The notes under the pieces: model-generated
Database searches by the model: none
The model's input: the letters and a program-made list of their open reading frames with translations, nothing else
Told to the model about the DNA's origin: nothing
Shown here: piece by piece, positions 48,798-57,879 of the stretch
Layout of the letters: the number at the start of each line of letters is the position of its first letter
How positions within the stretch are numbered: the stretch's first letter is position 1
From: Sporolactobacillus sp. THM7-4
GTDB lineage: Bacteria; Bacillota; Bacilli; Bacillales; Sporolactobacillaceae
Direction of reading: 5' to 3'
NCBI RefSeq assembly: GCF_004153165.1
Contig: NZ_SEMD01000001.1
Coordinates: 310,001 to 374,000, forward strand
DNA: 64,000 nucleotides
Position numbers and translations under genes: made by a program

Positions 48798-50756
48798 ATG
48801 CAATGGGTGACAAAAAAATTAAATGACATTTCTTTGTCGAAAAAATTAATCAGCTTCATCATTACTCTTCTTCTTTTATCATCGGGAGCGATCGCCATCG
48901 GTGCCAACATCGTCTCATCGAACTCGCTTGGAGACCAGATTCATAAACAGGCACAGACAAATATGAACATCGTTAACCGTTCATTATCACAAGTCATGGC
49001 GGATAATGAACAGGCGCTTCAGCAATTGAGTAAAAAGGAGGGGACACGTCATTCACTTTTGGCTTTTTATGATTCGAAAACCGGTACCTATGTGGATGCG
49101 ATATTCATTGGAAAGAATAATGGGAACTGGATAACAACCTCAGGCGCGTCGCAGGGTGTGGATCCGCGGACCCAGTTCTGGTATAAACAGGCGATCCTGA
49201 AGAATGGAGCAGTTGCTGTATCGAAACCAGTCCTCGATGCCAAAACTAAAGAGGTCTCGGTCATTCTTTCAAAGCAATTAGCGGACAAGTCTGGAGTCGC
49301 AGGGTTAAAAATAGATCTGAGTCCTATTATCAATCTGGATAAACTGGCCAAATTAGGGACAACCGGGTTCACCTTTATTGTGGATAATCATGGCAATTTT
49401 GTCGTTCATCCGAGTATTCAAACCGGGCGGTCAAACTCTGTGGCCAAAAGGATCAGCGCAGAGAAAAAGGCAACCGGCGCGTTTTCGTACTATTACGCAG
49501 TAACTAAGCAAAACAAATACGTTTATTATATAACAAACCCCTACACCAACTGGAAAATTGCCGGAACTTATGAAACTCGTGAAGTGAAGAACGCGACTGC
49601 TCCCGTTCTTTATAACATTGGAATCATATTTATCGTTTCACTTCTCATTAGTATTCTGCTCGGCGTTTTGTTCTCGCGATACATCAACAAACGTCTGAAA
49701 ACAGTCGCCGCCGCATCAGAGTCTATTGCCCAGGGCGATCTGACCCGTAATCTGCCGGAATCTAAAGATGAATTCGGTCAGATCAGCGCTTCGTTTAACA
49801 AAATGACTGAGGGGCTGCGCGATCTGATCAGTTCTATAAACGATTCAGTCAATAATGTAGCTGCTTCATCGCAGGAATTACTGGCAAGTGCGGAACAGAC
49901 CAGCAGTGCCACTGAAAATATCACGTCTTCACTCGATACTTTTTCGCGAGGAAATGAAACACAGGCGGGAAAAATTGATGATAATTTTGCCCACTTAAAT
50001 GGCATTAATAATATGGTGCACGAGGTCAGCAAAACGTCCAATCAGATCACTGTAGAGTCAAAAAATTCAGCTCAAATGGCTGATGAAGGGAAAAAGATTG
50101 TAAATAATGCCGTTTCTCAGATGGACCATATCAATGCATCAGTCAGTCACGCCATGCGCGATATTTCCGGACTGGAAAGCAAGTCCCATGATATTCAGGA
50201 TATCCTGGTCACTCTGGATGAAATTACGAGTCAGACCAATCTTCTTGCGCTAAATGCGGCAATTGAAGCCGCCCGTGCCGGTGAATCAGGCAAAGGGTTC
50301 AGTGTTGTCGCCGAAGAAATCAGGAAGTTATCGGAACAATCCTCCAAGTCAGCATCTAATATCACTGACATCATTAATCAAATTGTTGCAGAGATCAATA
50401 CATCCATTCAAAGTTTCCGTAACATTAACAACGAAGTGAAAACGGGTGTAGACAAGGTAAAACATACAGAAGAAAACTTTAAACAACTTCAACATGAGTC
50501 AAATATGATTGCGTCTAATATCTCACAGATGAATGAAACACTGACAAAGATTTCAGAAAGCACAGATGAGATGACGGATTCCGCTAAAGCGATCGACAGC
50601 ATCGTCAAAGAAAATGCGGATTCGGCCAATGAAATTGCGGCATCGGCTGAGGAGCAACTGGCATCCATGGAAGAAGTTCAGAGTTCCGCAGCATCCCTGG
50701 CAAAAATAGCAGAAAAGTTACAGGAACAAACTGAAAAATTTAAGCTTAAAGGGTAA
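48798..50756 (+). CDS. Methyl-accepting chemotaxis protein
   Basis: About 652-residue transmembrane chemoreceptor. An N-terminal membrane helix (about residues 15-38) precedes a roughly 240-residue extracellular dCache-type sensing domain (WITTSGASQGVDPRTQFWYKQAI, GFTFIVDNHGNFVVHP). A second membrane helix (VLYNIGIIFIVSLLISILLG), a HAMP domain and the signalling coiled coil follow. The hairpin tip is visible as EITSQTNLLALNAAIEAARA. The frame extends upstream to a TTG at 48780, but the ATG at 48798 is preferred. The ligand is unknown; neighbouring ureide genes make a nitrogen compound possible. Confidence 0.92.
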   Translation: MQWVTKKLNDISLSKKLISFIITLLLLSSGAIAIGANIVSSNSLGDQIHKQAQTNMNIVNRSLSQVMADNEQALQQLSKKEGTRHSLLAFYDSKTGTYVDAIFIGKNNGNWITTSGASQGVDPRTQFWYKQAILKNGAVAVSKPVLDAKTKEVSVILSKQLADKSGVAGLKIDLSPIINLDKLAKLGTTGFTFIVDNHGNFVVHPSIQTGRSNSVAKRISAEKKATGAFSYYYAVTKQNKYVYYITNPYTNWKIAGTYETREVKNATAPVLYNIGIIFIVSLLISILLGVLFSRYINKRLKTVAAASESIAQGDLTRNLPESKDEFGQISASFNKMTEGLRDLISSINDSVNNVAASSQELLASAEQTSSATENITSSLDTFSRGNETQAGKIDDNFAHLNGINNMVHEVSKTSNQITVESKNSAQMADEGKKIVNNAVSQMDHINASVSHAMRDISGLESKSHDIQDILVTLDEITSQTNLLALNAAIEAARAGESGKGFSVVAEEIRKLSEQSSKSASNITDIINQIVAEINTSIQSFRNINNEVKTGVDKVKHTEENFKQLQHESNMIASNISQMNETLTKISESTDEMTDSAKAIDSIVKENADSANEIAASAEEQLASMEEVQSSAASLAKIAEKLQEQTEKFKLKG

Positions 50757-50867
50757 TTGATCCGTCGACCCATTTGTAAATGTCATGTGAAACTTCCAAT
50801 TGGATGGGCCGACGCACAGGTTGTGATAATGAACGAGTAAAAGTTCGACGTTTTATGTAAACAGAGC

Positions 50868-50938
50868 CATCATCAATCCGCTTCTTTCATTTGGTTTTCC
50901 ACCTTGTGATCGTAGCGAATTCTATGATGGTTTTTTAA
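50868..50938 (+). terminator. Probable terminator after the chemoreceptor gene
   Basis: AGCCATCAT and ATGATGGTTTTTT flank a loop of about 50 bases that contains smaller pairings, and T residues follow. The long loop lowers confidence. The rest of 50757-51241 shows no gene. Confidence 0.45.
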
Positions 50939-51241
50939 TAGCTAATAGCCGCCATTCGTGCATAGTGATCGCTTCTTTAGATCAAATTAGATTTGCTTAG
51001 ATATTTTAAAGTGAGTGAAAGAGTCTTCTGTTCTAACCTGATCAGCTGCTACACAAGGGTCGGGAAATTTATTGGTTAGTGTTTCACAGGAAAAGTTTTT
51101 GGGAAAATAATTAAGAGGTGAAGAACTCATGATTAAAGAGGTGTCAGCCAGTTTTTGTTTAAGATCCCTGGCCCAATAGTCTTTTGTTGAATTTTACAGA
51201 AGAACTTTTGACAATACGTGGATAACACGGAGGGTTAGTAA

Positions 51242-51469
51242 ATGTATAAAGCAATGGAGTTTAAAGGGGTACTCGGGAAAAACGAAATAAAGAGTGTCAG
51301 CGAATTTTCAGGAAAAAATGTTGAATTATCAATAAGAGAAATACCTGACCCATCCCAGGTTCATAACCCAAACAAGCCAAAATCTAAATATCATACAACG
51401 GATGTTACTCCAGATCAATTTACCCATACCTTCAACGTTGACAGAACTCATACCGACTCCGGAAAATGA
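51242..51469 (+). CDS. Small hypothetical protein, 75 residues
   Basis: A short hydrophilic protein with no signal peptide, membrane segment or cysteine. GGAGGG stands seven bases before the ATG, the main evidence that it is translated. The C-terminal half is rich in T, H, N and P, and looks disordered. A hairpin with a conserved loop begins immediately after the stop codon and may end the message. I recognise no family, and it stands alone between the chemoreceptor and the sucrose genes. Confidence 0.5.
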   Translation: MYKAMEFKGVLGKNEIKSVSEFSGKNVELSIREIPDPSQVHNPNKPKSKYHTTDVTPDQFTHTFNVDRTHTDSGK

Positions 51470-51470
51470 A

Positions 51471-51502
51471 TGAACTTTACCCAATCTGTCAGGAAAAGTT
51501 CA
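51471..51502. repeat. Dispersed hairpin element, copy 1
   Basis: TGAACTTTACC and GGAAAAGTTCA pair around the loop CAATCTGTCA. A second copy with the same stem and 9 of 10 loop bases lies at 57817-57848. It may be a terminator, but the conserved loop suggests a repeated element. Confidence 0.6.
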
Positions 51503-51711
51503 CTTCTGCATCTGGCTTTGATACCGATTCAACAGTCAGACTCCTGGAATTCAACATAACTTCTCAGAAATTACAAATGAACAAACTGGTAAGCCGGATA
51601 GAATCCAAATATTAATGTATTTTATCTATCTAGTAAAAAATGATGCTCCATTTTCAGCACCAATTGCCATCTAATAAGATGATCTTTTCATTATGCCTGT
51701 TGTGATGTGTT

Positions 51712-51752
51712 AAAAAAAGCCCGCCTCAACCTACAGGCGGACCGGTCTTTAA
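51712..51752 (-). terminator. Probable terminator downstream of the GH32 gene
   Basis: On the minus strand GTCCGCCTGTAGGTTGAGGC-type sequence folds with GCCCGCCT/AGGCGG pairing and is followed by a run of seven T residues. It lies just beyond the sucrose hydrolase stop codon. Confidence 0.65.
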
Positions 51753-51769
51753 TCTATCTGTGTTTCACC

Positions 51770-53248
51770 TTATTTCTGTCCGTTCCAGATGTCTTCCAGC
51801 TCCCAGACTCTCATTTTCATCACTTTGACACTTCCGCCCGTTGCGAACAGTTGCGTACCCCTGTTTTCCTCAGTCGGGTAAATCCGGCTTGTCATCACGG
51901 CTTTACCGTCATCAGCGAAAACTTCGACGGAGGATCGATCAAGGTAAATGTGTAGTTTCAGCCGCCCGCTGTTCGTCAGTTCGGTTCGACGGAATCCGTC
52001 AACCGCTTGGCCGCTCTTTGATCGATCCAGGACCAGTTTTTCAGCAACTGAATTGTAACGGATCACCGTTTCCTCAGTTTTGCCGACACGAAACTTTATG
52101 CCAAACTCGGAGGCTGCCGAGTCTGCCGTATCAAATTCAACCATGATCTCAAGCAGCTCTCCATTCAGTTCCGGGAGCAGCCGGCTGCCGGAAACGAGCT
52201 CATTTTCAATACAAACGAGTTCTTTTTTACGCAGCTGTTTCAATTCATCAACCGGTGTCATCCGAATCTTTCCGTCCGGATCCAGATGCAGCTCGCGCGG
52301 CAATGTCAGAGCTCCCGCCCAGCCGTCATTCTTTTCGGGCATCGGCGACTCCCACATGTCCATCCAGCCGATTGCGATCCGCCGCCCCCTGGCGTCTTCA
52401 AACGACTGAACGGCATAAAAATCGTGCCCATGGTCCAGTTCCGTAAATCCGCCGTGCTTAAATGTATTCGTCTCATAGTCATAATCCCCAACAAGATACC
52501 CGGTCTGATACAAATTCCGGTACAGGTCGCCAGACGGTTCGATCCCCTGCGGAGAGAACATCAGCACATATTTGCCGTCGAGTTGATAGAAATCCGGGCA
52601 CTCCCACATGTAGCCCTGAGCTCCGTCACTTTCAGCCAGCACGCCCTGATAGTCCCAGTGTCTGAGATCAGAAGACTTGTAAAGAACGACTTTTCCAATC
52701 TTATCCCGGCTTGTTCCGGCGACCAGATACCAATAATCGCCGTGTTTCCAAACTTTCGGATCGCGAAAATCGCCTGATCCAACGTCCGGATGCCTTGGAA
52801 TGACGGGATTGAGCACGTCTTTTTCAAAATGAATTCCATCCTTGCTGAAGGCCCGGCATTGTACTTCATCAGGAACCGTTTTCCCCTCATCCGCAAAGCG
52901 GTGGCCTGTATAAATCAAGTTCAGTTCACCGTTATTAACTACCGCGCTTCCTGAAAAACAGCCTTCACGATCACACGGGTCGCCAGGCGAAAGCGCAATC
53001 GGCAGATGTTCCCAATGTACGAGATCCTTACTTTTCACGTGGCCCCAGTGCATCGGCCCCCAGTCGACACCATATGGATGATGCTGATAAAAAGCATGGT
53101 ATTCTCCTCTAAATTGAACGAGGCCGTTCGGATCATTGATCCAGTTAGCCGGTGCCATAATATGATAACCGAGCCGGTAGCGCGGATTGATACTCTTTTC
53201 CGCAGCCTGTAACGCTTCGTTTGCTTTTGTTAACTGATCAAGTTTCAT
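51770..53248 (-). CDS. Sucrose-6-phosphate hydrolase / beta-fructofuranosidase (GH32)
   Basis: 492-residue cytosolic hydrolase that splits sucrose or its 6-phosphate. The GH32 motifs are in order: WINDPNG (nucleophile D39), FSGSAV, FRDPKVW and the acid/base motif WECPDF. A C-terminal beta-sandwich follows, including LHIYLDRSSVEVFADDG. No signal peptide is seen. The adjacent transporter is a proton-coupled permease, not a PTS, so free sucrose is the likelier substrate. It is the last gene of the sucrose operon, after a repeat array. Confidence 0.93.
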   Translation of the reverse strand: MKLDQLTKANEALQAAEKSINPRYRLGYHIMAPANWINDPNGLVQFRGEYHAFYQHHPYGVDWGPMHWGHVKSKDLVHWEHLPIALSPGDPCDREGCFSGSAVVNNGELNLIYTGHRFADEGKTVPDEVQCRAFSKDGIHFEKDVLNPVIPRHPDVGSGDFRDPKVWKHGDYWYLVAGTSRDKIGKVVLYKSSDLRHWDYQGVLAESDGAQGYMWECPDFYQLDGKYVLMFSPQGIEPSGDLYRNLYQTGYLVGDYDYETNTFKHGGFTELDHGHDFYAVQSFEDARGRRIAIGWMDMWESPMPEKNDGWAGALTLPRELHLDPDGKIRMTPVDELKQLRKKELVCIENELVSGSRLLPELNGELLEIMVEFDTADSAASEFGIKFRVGKTEETVIRYNSVAEKLVLDRSKSGQAVDGFRRTELTNSGRLKLHIYLDRSSVEVFADDGKAVMTSRIYPTEENRGTQLFATGGSVKVMKMRVWELEDIWNGQK

Positions 53249-53269
53249 TCTTCATCCCATCCCCTCAGG

Positions 53270-53635
53270 TAAAGTTGCTCCGAATCTGGAAAAAGTTGCT
53301 CCGAATCCAGGAAATGTTACTCCGAATCTGAGAAAAGTTGCTCCGAATCCGGAAAAGTTGCCCCGAATCTCAGAAAAAGTTGCTCTGAATCAGGAAAAAG
53401 TTGCTCCGAATCAGGAAAAAGTTGCTCCGAATCCAGGAAATGTTGCTCCGAATCCAGGAAATGTTGCTCCGAGTCCGGAAAAGGTTGCTCCGAATCCCAG
53501 AAAAAGTTGCTCTGAATCCGGAAAAGTTGCTCCGAATCCGGAAGAAGTTGCTCCGAGTCCGGAAAAGTTGCCCCGAATCTCAGAAAAGGTGCTCCGAGTC
53601 CGGAAAAAGTTGCTCCGAGTCCGGTAATTTTCCAG
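53270..53635. repeat. 20-bp tandem repeat array, GTTGCTCCGAATCC family (second copy)
   Basis: About 18 copies of GTTGCTCCGAATCCGGAAAA-like units, the same family and orientation on the plus strand as at 22240-22510. Variants are CCAGGAAAT, CTCAGAAAAA and CGAGTCCGG. It lies between the permease stop and the GH32 start, inside what should be one operon. Confidence 0.95.
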
Positions 53636-53718
53636 TCATTGTCCCCTGAATGTTACTTCGTCAGGTGTAAAACATCACGGACAGAATTTATTATACCAAC
53701 CTCTGATATCCCGGCAGA

Positions 53719-54972
53719 TCAGTGTACAGTCGCCTTTTTACCTGTACCGAGCTGAATCTCCTGATCACTTTTCTTATTTTTACTTAAGAAAAAGATCGAG
53801 TAAACGGTAAATGCAAAGACAACGCAGCCAATAACTAAGAATGTGAAATTAAAACCCGTTCGATCATAAAGAGTACCGATTAGTGATGAAAAAGCAATAA
53901 CTCCTACTTGCCCTGAAACCTGAAATCCAATTAAGTAAATCGTTGCCGATAATCTTGAATCAAAGTTAAGAGCAATATACTTAAAAATTGAAACAAGCAG
54001 AATAGGTGTTTCAAATCCATGCAAAAGCTTGATCAGCGATATGCCTACCGCACCGGGAACCAGTGCCGATCCGATAATACGTGATCCCATAATGATACCG
54101 GCAAGGGTAAGCGAGCGCTTTGCTCCAAGCTTATTGACAATGAACGGAGCCGCAAACATCATTGCTGACTCAAGAAAAACCTGGAAAGAATTAAGGTATC
54201 CATAGAACTGGTTCCCCAGATCCGGATTAGAAAAATGCCTGACGTAAAAAATCGGAAACAATTGTTGATCATAAATGGTGTAAATGCATGAGGTTCCGAA
54301 TAAGAAGATGATTAAGAGCCAGAACCTTTTCAATTTAAACGTATGGACAATACTTTTCCAATCCAGATCTGATGTTTTCTCTTTTTCTTCTTTACTGATT
54401 TCAATTCTATAGAAACAATTAACAAGGAAGAAAACAAAACCGGCAGCCGAAGCCAGCCAAAAATTCAAGTGTGGGCTAATGCTTATTGAAATTCCTGCAA
54501 CAAATGCACCCATTGCATATCCAAGGGAGCCCCACATTCTTGAAGTACCAAACTCGAATTGGAATTTACGGCTTAACTTCTCTGAGTAGGCTTCGATGAC
54601 ACCGACTCCTGCAAGGAATGCTGCAGCAAGATAGATCGCTCCGAGAATGGCCCCGACAAAAAAGTTGGATTTTAATAAGGGTTCATAGACATAAATCAGA
54701 AATGGCCCTGTTCCCATCAGAAGAAAGCTTTGAAACCATATTAACGCTTTTCTGGTCCCGAGTTTGTCTTCAATCACTCCGTAAACAAGCATATAGATTA
54801 AGGCAACCGTTGAATTAATGGAATATAACGTCCCCGTTTGCAGTCCGGACAAGCCAAGTGTCCTATTCAGCCAAATGGCATAAAACGCCCACCATACAGA
54901 CCAGGAAACAAAAAAGAAGAACAGGTAACCAGACGAAAACCAATAATTCTTATTTCTGAACATATTCATCAT
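53719..54972 (-). CDS. MFS oligosaccharide:H+ symporter, likely sucrose permease (LacY/CscB type)
   Basis: About 417-residue membrane protein with 12 hydrophobic segments. The N-terminus (NYWFSSGYLFFFFVSWSVWW) and the GVIEDKLGTRKALIW loop match the oligosaccharide symporter family. Charged residues fit that family in FEFGTSRMWGSLGYA. Sucrose is inferred from the GH32, fructokinase and LacI genes around it. The ATG at 54972 has AAGGAG at seven bases. Its message begins about 410 bases upstream and includes a repeat array in the leader. Confidence 0.88.
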   Translation of the reverse strand: MMNMFRNKNYWFSSGYLFFFFVSWSVWWAFYAIWLNRTLGLSGLQTGTLYSINSTVALIYMLVYGVIEDKLGTRKALIWFQSFLLMGTGPFLIYVYEPLLKSNFFVGAILGAIYLAAAFLAGVGVIEAYSEKLSRKFQFEFGTSRMWGSLGYAMGAFVAGISISISPHLNFWLASAAGFVFFLVNCFYRIEISKEEKEKTSDLDWKSIVHTFKLKRFWLLIIFLFGTSCIYTIYDQQLFPIFYVRHFSNPDLGNQFYGYLNSFQVFLESAMMFAAPFIVNKLGAKRSLTLAGIIMGSRIIGSALVPGAVGISLIKLLHGFETPILLVSIFKYIALNFDSRLSATIYLIGFQVSGQVGVIAFSSLIGTLYDRTGFNFTFLVIGCVVFAFTVYSIFFLSKNKKSDQEIQLGTGKKATVH

Positions 54973-55199
54973 CGATCGCTCCTTCACTGGAAAAAGTTAT
55001 AAATGCTCAAAGAGTTGTCAATCATACAGTGTGTAACCGGATACAGTCTGATGTCCGTGTTTACAATATAAGAAGAACAGAGCAGCCAGACCTGATGTAT
55101 GCGATTACATTTTGCTGTTTTGATCCTGCTCCCGGCCTGAAACAGGCGACCTGGAGCACCGTACCGCCGTGTAAGATCACTCAAATTTTAACTCTATGA

Positions 55200-55360
55200 T
55201 GCGTTTTTGCTCAACTCCGATTTTTTGCTCGACTTTTTAAGCTTTTTGCTCGACTTTTCAGGTTTTTTGCCCGACTTTGGAACGTTTTTGCTCAACTCCG
55301 ATTTTTTGCCCAACTTTTTGGGCTTTTTGCTCGACTTTTCAGGTTTTTTGCCCGACTTTT
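55200..55360. repeat. Array of about 20-bp TTTTTGCTCGACTTT repeats in the permease leader
   Basis: About eight units: TTTTTGCTCAACTCCGATT, TTTTTGCTCGACTTTTTAAGC, TTTTTGCTCGACTTTTCAGG and TTTTTTGCCCGACTTTGGAA, arranged as two similar half-arrays. It belongs to the same family as 20395-21115. It lies between the operon promoter and the permease gene and should be transcribed. Confidence 0.93.
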
Positions 55361-55373
55361 TTGACTTATCATC

Positions 55374-55421
55374 GAAAGCGCTTTCATTAATTATAATATG
55401 TCAACCGCTTTCATATGTCAA
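55374..55421 (-). promoter_or_regulatory. Promoter and LacI-type operator of the sucrose operon
   Basis: On the minus strand TTGACA (55416-55421) and TATTAT (55393-55398) are spaced by exactly 17 bp. The palindrome GAAAGCGCTTTC (55374-55385) overlaps the expected start site, the usual place for a LacI-family repressor. It also fits a cre site for CcpA. A related GAAAGCGG half lies in the spacer. A wider 12-bp inverted repeat, AATATGTCAACC/GGTTGACATATT, frames the promoter. Confidence 0.75.
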
Positions 55422-55517
55422 CGGGTTGACATATTTTTTTAAACTTTCTTTTCAATGGATTAGTTTATTTTTTTAATAGATCAGCATATCCCCTTTATTT
55501 CTGGTCATTGAATCATC

Positions 55518-56498
55518 TTATTCGGTGATTCCTTTAACCAGTTGAACGGGAAGAATGATTTCTCTGTTTTCTTCCTTAAAGTGGCCTTCAATTTTCTGAA
55601 TCAGAATCTGAACAGCTTTTTCAGCCATTTCCTTAATCGGTTGCCTGATCGTTGTTAAATATGGCAGACAAATCCGAACCGTTTCTGTTCCATCATAGCC
55701 TACAACCTTCAGTTCTTCCGGAATCTTAAGTCCCCTTTTTTCTGCTTCCGAAAAAACAGTCGCTGCGATTAAGTCATCGCTGGCAAAGATACCGTCTGTT
55801 TCCGGATGATCATTGAATAATTTCCGGACAGTCTCCAGGCATCTCCTGTAAATCAGGCTTTCCGGCAACTCATAAGTTACCGGAGTTATTCCCGCCTCTC
55901 TCATCATTTGTTCGTATCCGTCCCGACGCTTATTTGCCGGTGTCTCCAGTTCATGTGGCCCGTTGATATGAATAATCTTTCGGCATCCCTGATCCAGCAG
56001 CCATTTTGTCGCTATTTTTCCGCCATTAAAATTGTCTGAAGCAACGACCGGAATATCATCGGAAAGATAGCGATCAATCGCCACAATTGGAAGGTTCATT
56101 CGCTGATATTCGGGCAGGCGATTATGAGCACCGACAATGATGCCATCCACTTGGTTTCTTTGCAGCATTTCCAAATAACTTTGTTCTTTATCCGCACGGT
56201 CCAGGCTGTTGCACAGCAATATTTTATAACCCAGGGACGCGCAGATATTTTCGATGTGAAATACGAGTTCCCCGAAAAATGGATTACTCGTCGTCGGGAA
56301 TATCAATCCGATAAAATATGTATGCTGGTGGTAGAGCGACCGCGCAAGTTCGTTCGGATAGTAGTTCAATTCTTTCATCGCTTGATTAACTTTTTCTCTC
56401 GTTTTCCGGCTTATATAGCCCCGATTGTTCAGAACTCGTGAAACTGTGGTCGGAGAAACTTCGGCCAGAAGTGCTATGTCTTTAATCGTTGGCTTCAT
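55518..56498 (-). CDS. LacI-family repressor of the sucrose genes
   Basis: 326-residue transcription factor. The helix-turn-helix is at the N-terminus (TIKDIALLAEVSPTTVSRVL) followed by the hinge helix (NYYPNELARSL). A periplasmic-binding-protein-like sugar domain runs to the end (IGLIFPTTSNPFFGEL, ASDDLIAATVFSEA). The ATG at 56498 follows AGGAG. It lies between the fructokinase and the permease on the same strand. The matching palindromes at both nearby promoters make it the likely sucrose repressor that also controls itself. Confidence 0.93.
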   Translation of the reverse strand: MKPTIKDIALLAEVSPTTVSRVLNNRGYISRKTREKVNQAMKELNYYPNELARSLYHQHTYFIGLIFPTTSNPFFGELVFHIENICASLGYKILLCNSLDRADKEQSYLEMLQRNQVDGIIVGAHNRLPEYQRMNLPIVAIDRYLSDDIPVVASDNFNGGKIATKWLLDQGCRKIIHINGPHELETPANKRRDGYEQMMREAGITPVTYELPESLIYRRCLETVRKLFNDHPETDGIFASDDLIAATVFSEAEKRGLKIPEELKVVGYDGTETVRICLPYLTTIRQPIKEMAEKAVQILIQKIEGHFKEENREIILPVQLVKGITE

Positions 56499-56525
56499 GA
56501 TGAACAAAACTCCTGTTTTTGATTC

Positions 56526-56552
56526 TATTTTAGCGCTTTATGAACTTCTGTC
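56526..56552 (-). promoter_or_regulatory. Promoter/operator of the LacI gene
   Basis: The minus strand shows GTGACA, 16 bases, TAAAAT, with the palindrome-like AAAGCGCTAAA over the -10 region (AGCGCT at 56532-56537). It resembles the operator at 55374 and suggests autoregulation. Confidence 0.5.
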
Positions 56553-56577
56553 ACGAACAATTCATCTGTCTTTAAAA

Positions 56578-56624
56578 AATAAAACTTGGCCCACGCCCCA
56601 TTTCATGGACGACAAGCCAGGTTT
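56578..56624. terminator. Terminator between fructokinase and LacI genes
   Basis: AAAACTTGGC and GCCAGGTTTTT pair around a loop of about 25 bases with T residues following. It separates the fructokinase transcript from the LacI promoter. Confidence 0.65.
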
Positions 56625-56651
56625 TTAATTCTTTCCGCTTTGATAGTCGTA

Positions 56652-57545
56652 TTATGCTTGTGAAACCTGCTCTTTCTCCATCGCCTGTTTTGCCAGGATT
56701 AGCGCACCTGTTATGCCTGCGTTGTCTCCGAGCGCCGGAGGAACAACATATTCGTCGATTTTTTCCTTAAGCTCAGGGAAGTCGAGGTAACCGCCAAGCA
56801 ATTCCCTGAGTCTTGCGCGAATCATGGGGAACAGTTGCTTCTGTTTCATGACTCCGCCGCCCATGATGATCCGTTTCGGCGAGACGATCAGCACATATTG
56901 CATCAGTGCCTGAGCCAGGTATTCAGCCTCAATCTCCCAGACTTTCTGATTGTTCTCCAGCTCGGATGCGGGCTTCCCCCAGCGCGCTTCAAGTGCCGGA
57001 CCTGAGGCGATCCCCTCCAGGCAGTCGTGGTGATACGGGCAAATGCCTTCAAATTTATCTTTTGGATGACGGCGCAACAGAATGTGCCCCATCTCCGGGT
57101 GGGACATGCCTTGCAGCAGCTGACCCCTCGCGACAAGACCCGCCCCGATACCTGTACCGACCGTAATGTAGAGGCATCCGTCCAGCCCCTTCGCCGCTCC
57201 AAAGTACAGTTCACCAAGAGCGGCTCCGTTAACGTCGGTACTGAATCCGACTGGAACATGCAAGGCGTCTTCCATGGTTTTGACAAAGGGAAAGTTCGCC
57301 CATCCCGGTTTCGGCGTCGATGTGATGAAGCCATAAGTCTCGCTCTCTTTATTTAAGTCTACCGGTCCGAAAGACGCGATTCCAAGTGCCTCAATTTTAA
57401 AGTTTTGGAAAAAACGAATCACGTTCGCCATGGTCACGTTCGGATCCTCAGTCGCAACCCTTTCCCTTGCATAAATCTTTCCATTCTCATCGCCAATGGC
57501 GCAGACAAACTTCGTCCCGCCGGCCTCAATCCCGCCAAAATACAT
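56652..57545 (-). CDS. scrK: Fructokinase (ROK family)
   Basis: 297-residue cytosolic kinase that phosphorylates fructose released from sucrose. The ATP motif is GGIEAGGTKFVCAIG at the N-terminus. The ROK zinc site is HPEMGHI with CPYHHDCLEG, and VNGAALGE with TVGTGIGAG completes the sugar site. A possible promoter with TTATAAT lies about 65 bases upstream. It heads the sucrose cluster and has its own terminator. Confidence 0.93.
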   Translation of the reverse strand: MYFGGIEAGGTKFVCAIGDENGKIYARERVATEDPNVTMANVIRFFQNFKIEALGIASFGPVDLNKESETYGFITSTPKPGWANFPFVKTMEDALHVPVGFSTDVNGAALGELYFGAAKGLDGCLYITVGTGIGAGLVARGQLLQGMSHPEMGHILLRRHPKDKFEGICPYHHDCLEGIASGPALEARWGKPASELENNQKVWEIEAEYLAQALMQYVLIVSPKRIIMGGGVMKQKQLFPMIRARLRELLGGYLDFPELKEKIDEYVVPPALGDNAGITGALILAKQAMEKEQVSQA

Positions 57546-57724
57546 TTTATCGTCACATCCCGTTTTATAAGATTCTTTAATTTTGTAAGCGCTGTCTTCA
57601 CTGTGTTTTTATTATAACAAAACTTCGGGTATATGTTAACGACAATTGTGACAATTTAAGTTATTTTTTACTGAGATAATGAAATCTGCTCTATGTATTT
57701 TCAGTTATTTCTGAACTATCTGCG

Positions 57725-57848
57725 CCTGTTGATTTCTCCGGAGTGGCTGATCGGAGAGTGGCTGTTGAATTCCAGACCGTGACAGTCGAATCCGGAATGA
57801 TAGCCTGATAGAGAAATGAACTTTTCCCGATCTGTCAGGAAAAGTTCA
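57725..57848. repeat. Eroded CTGTTGAATT repeats and dispersed hairpin copy 2
   Basis: CTGTTGATTTCTCCGG, GGCTGTTGAATTCCAG and ACAGTCGAATCCGG are eroded units of the family seen at 40915. They are followed by the hairpin TGAACTTTTCC/GGAAAAGTTCA (57817-57848), whose loop CGATCTGTCA matches the copy at 51471. The hairpin lies 30 bases after the MFS stop (minus strand) and could terminate it. Confidence 0.6.
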
Positions 57849-57879
57849 CTCTTCTTCTTTATCAGTTACCTTAATTTGT

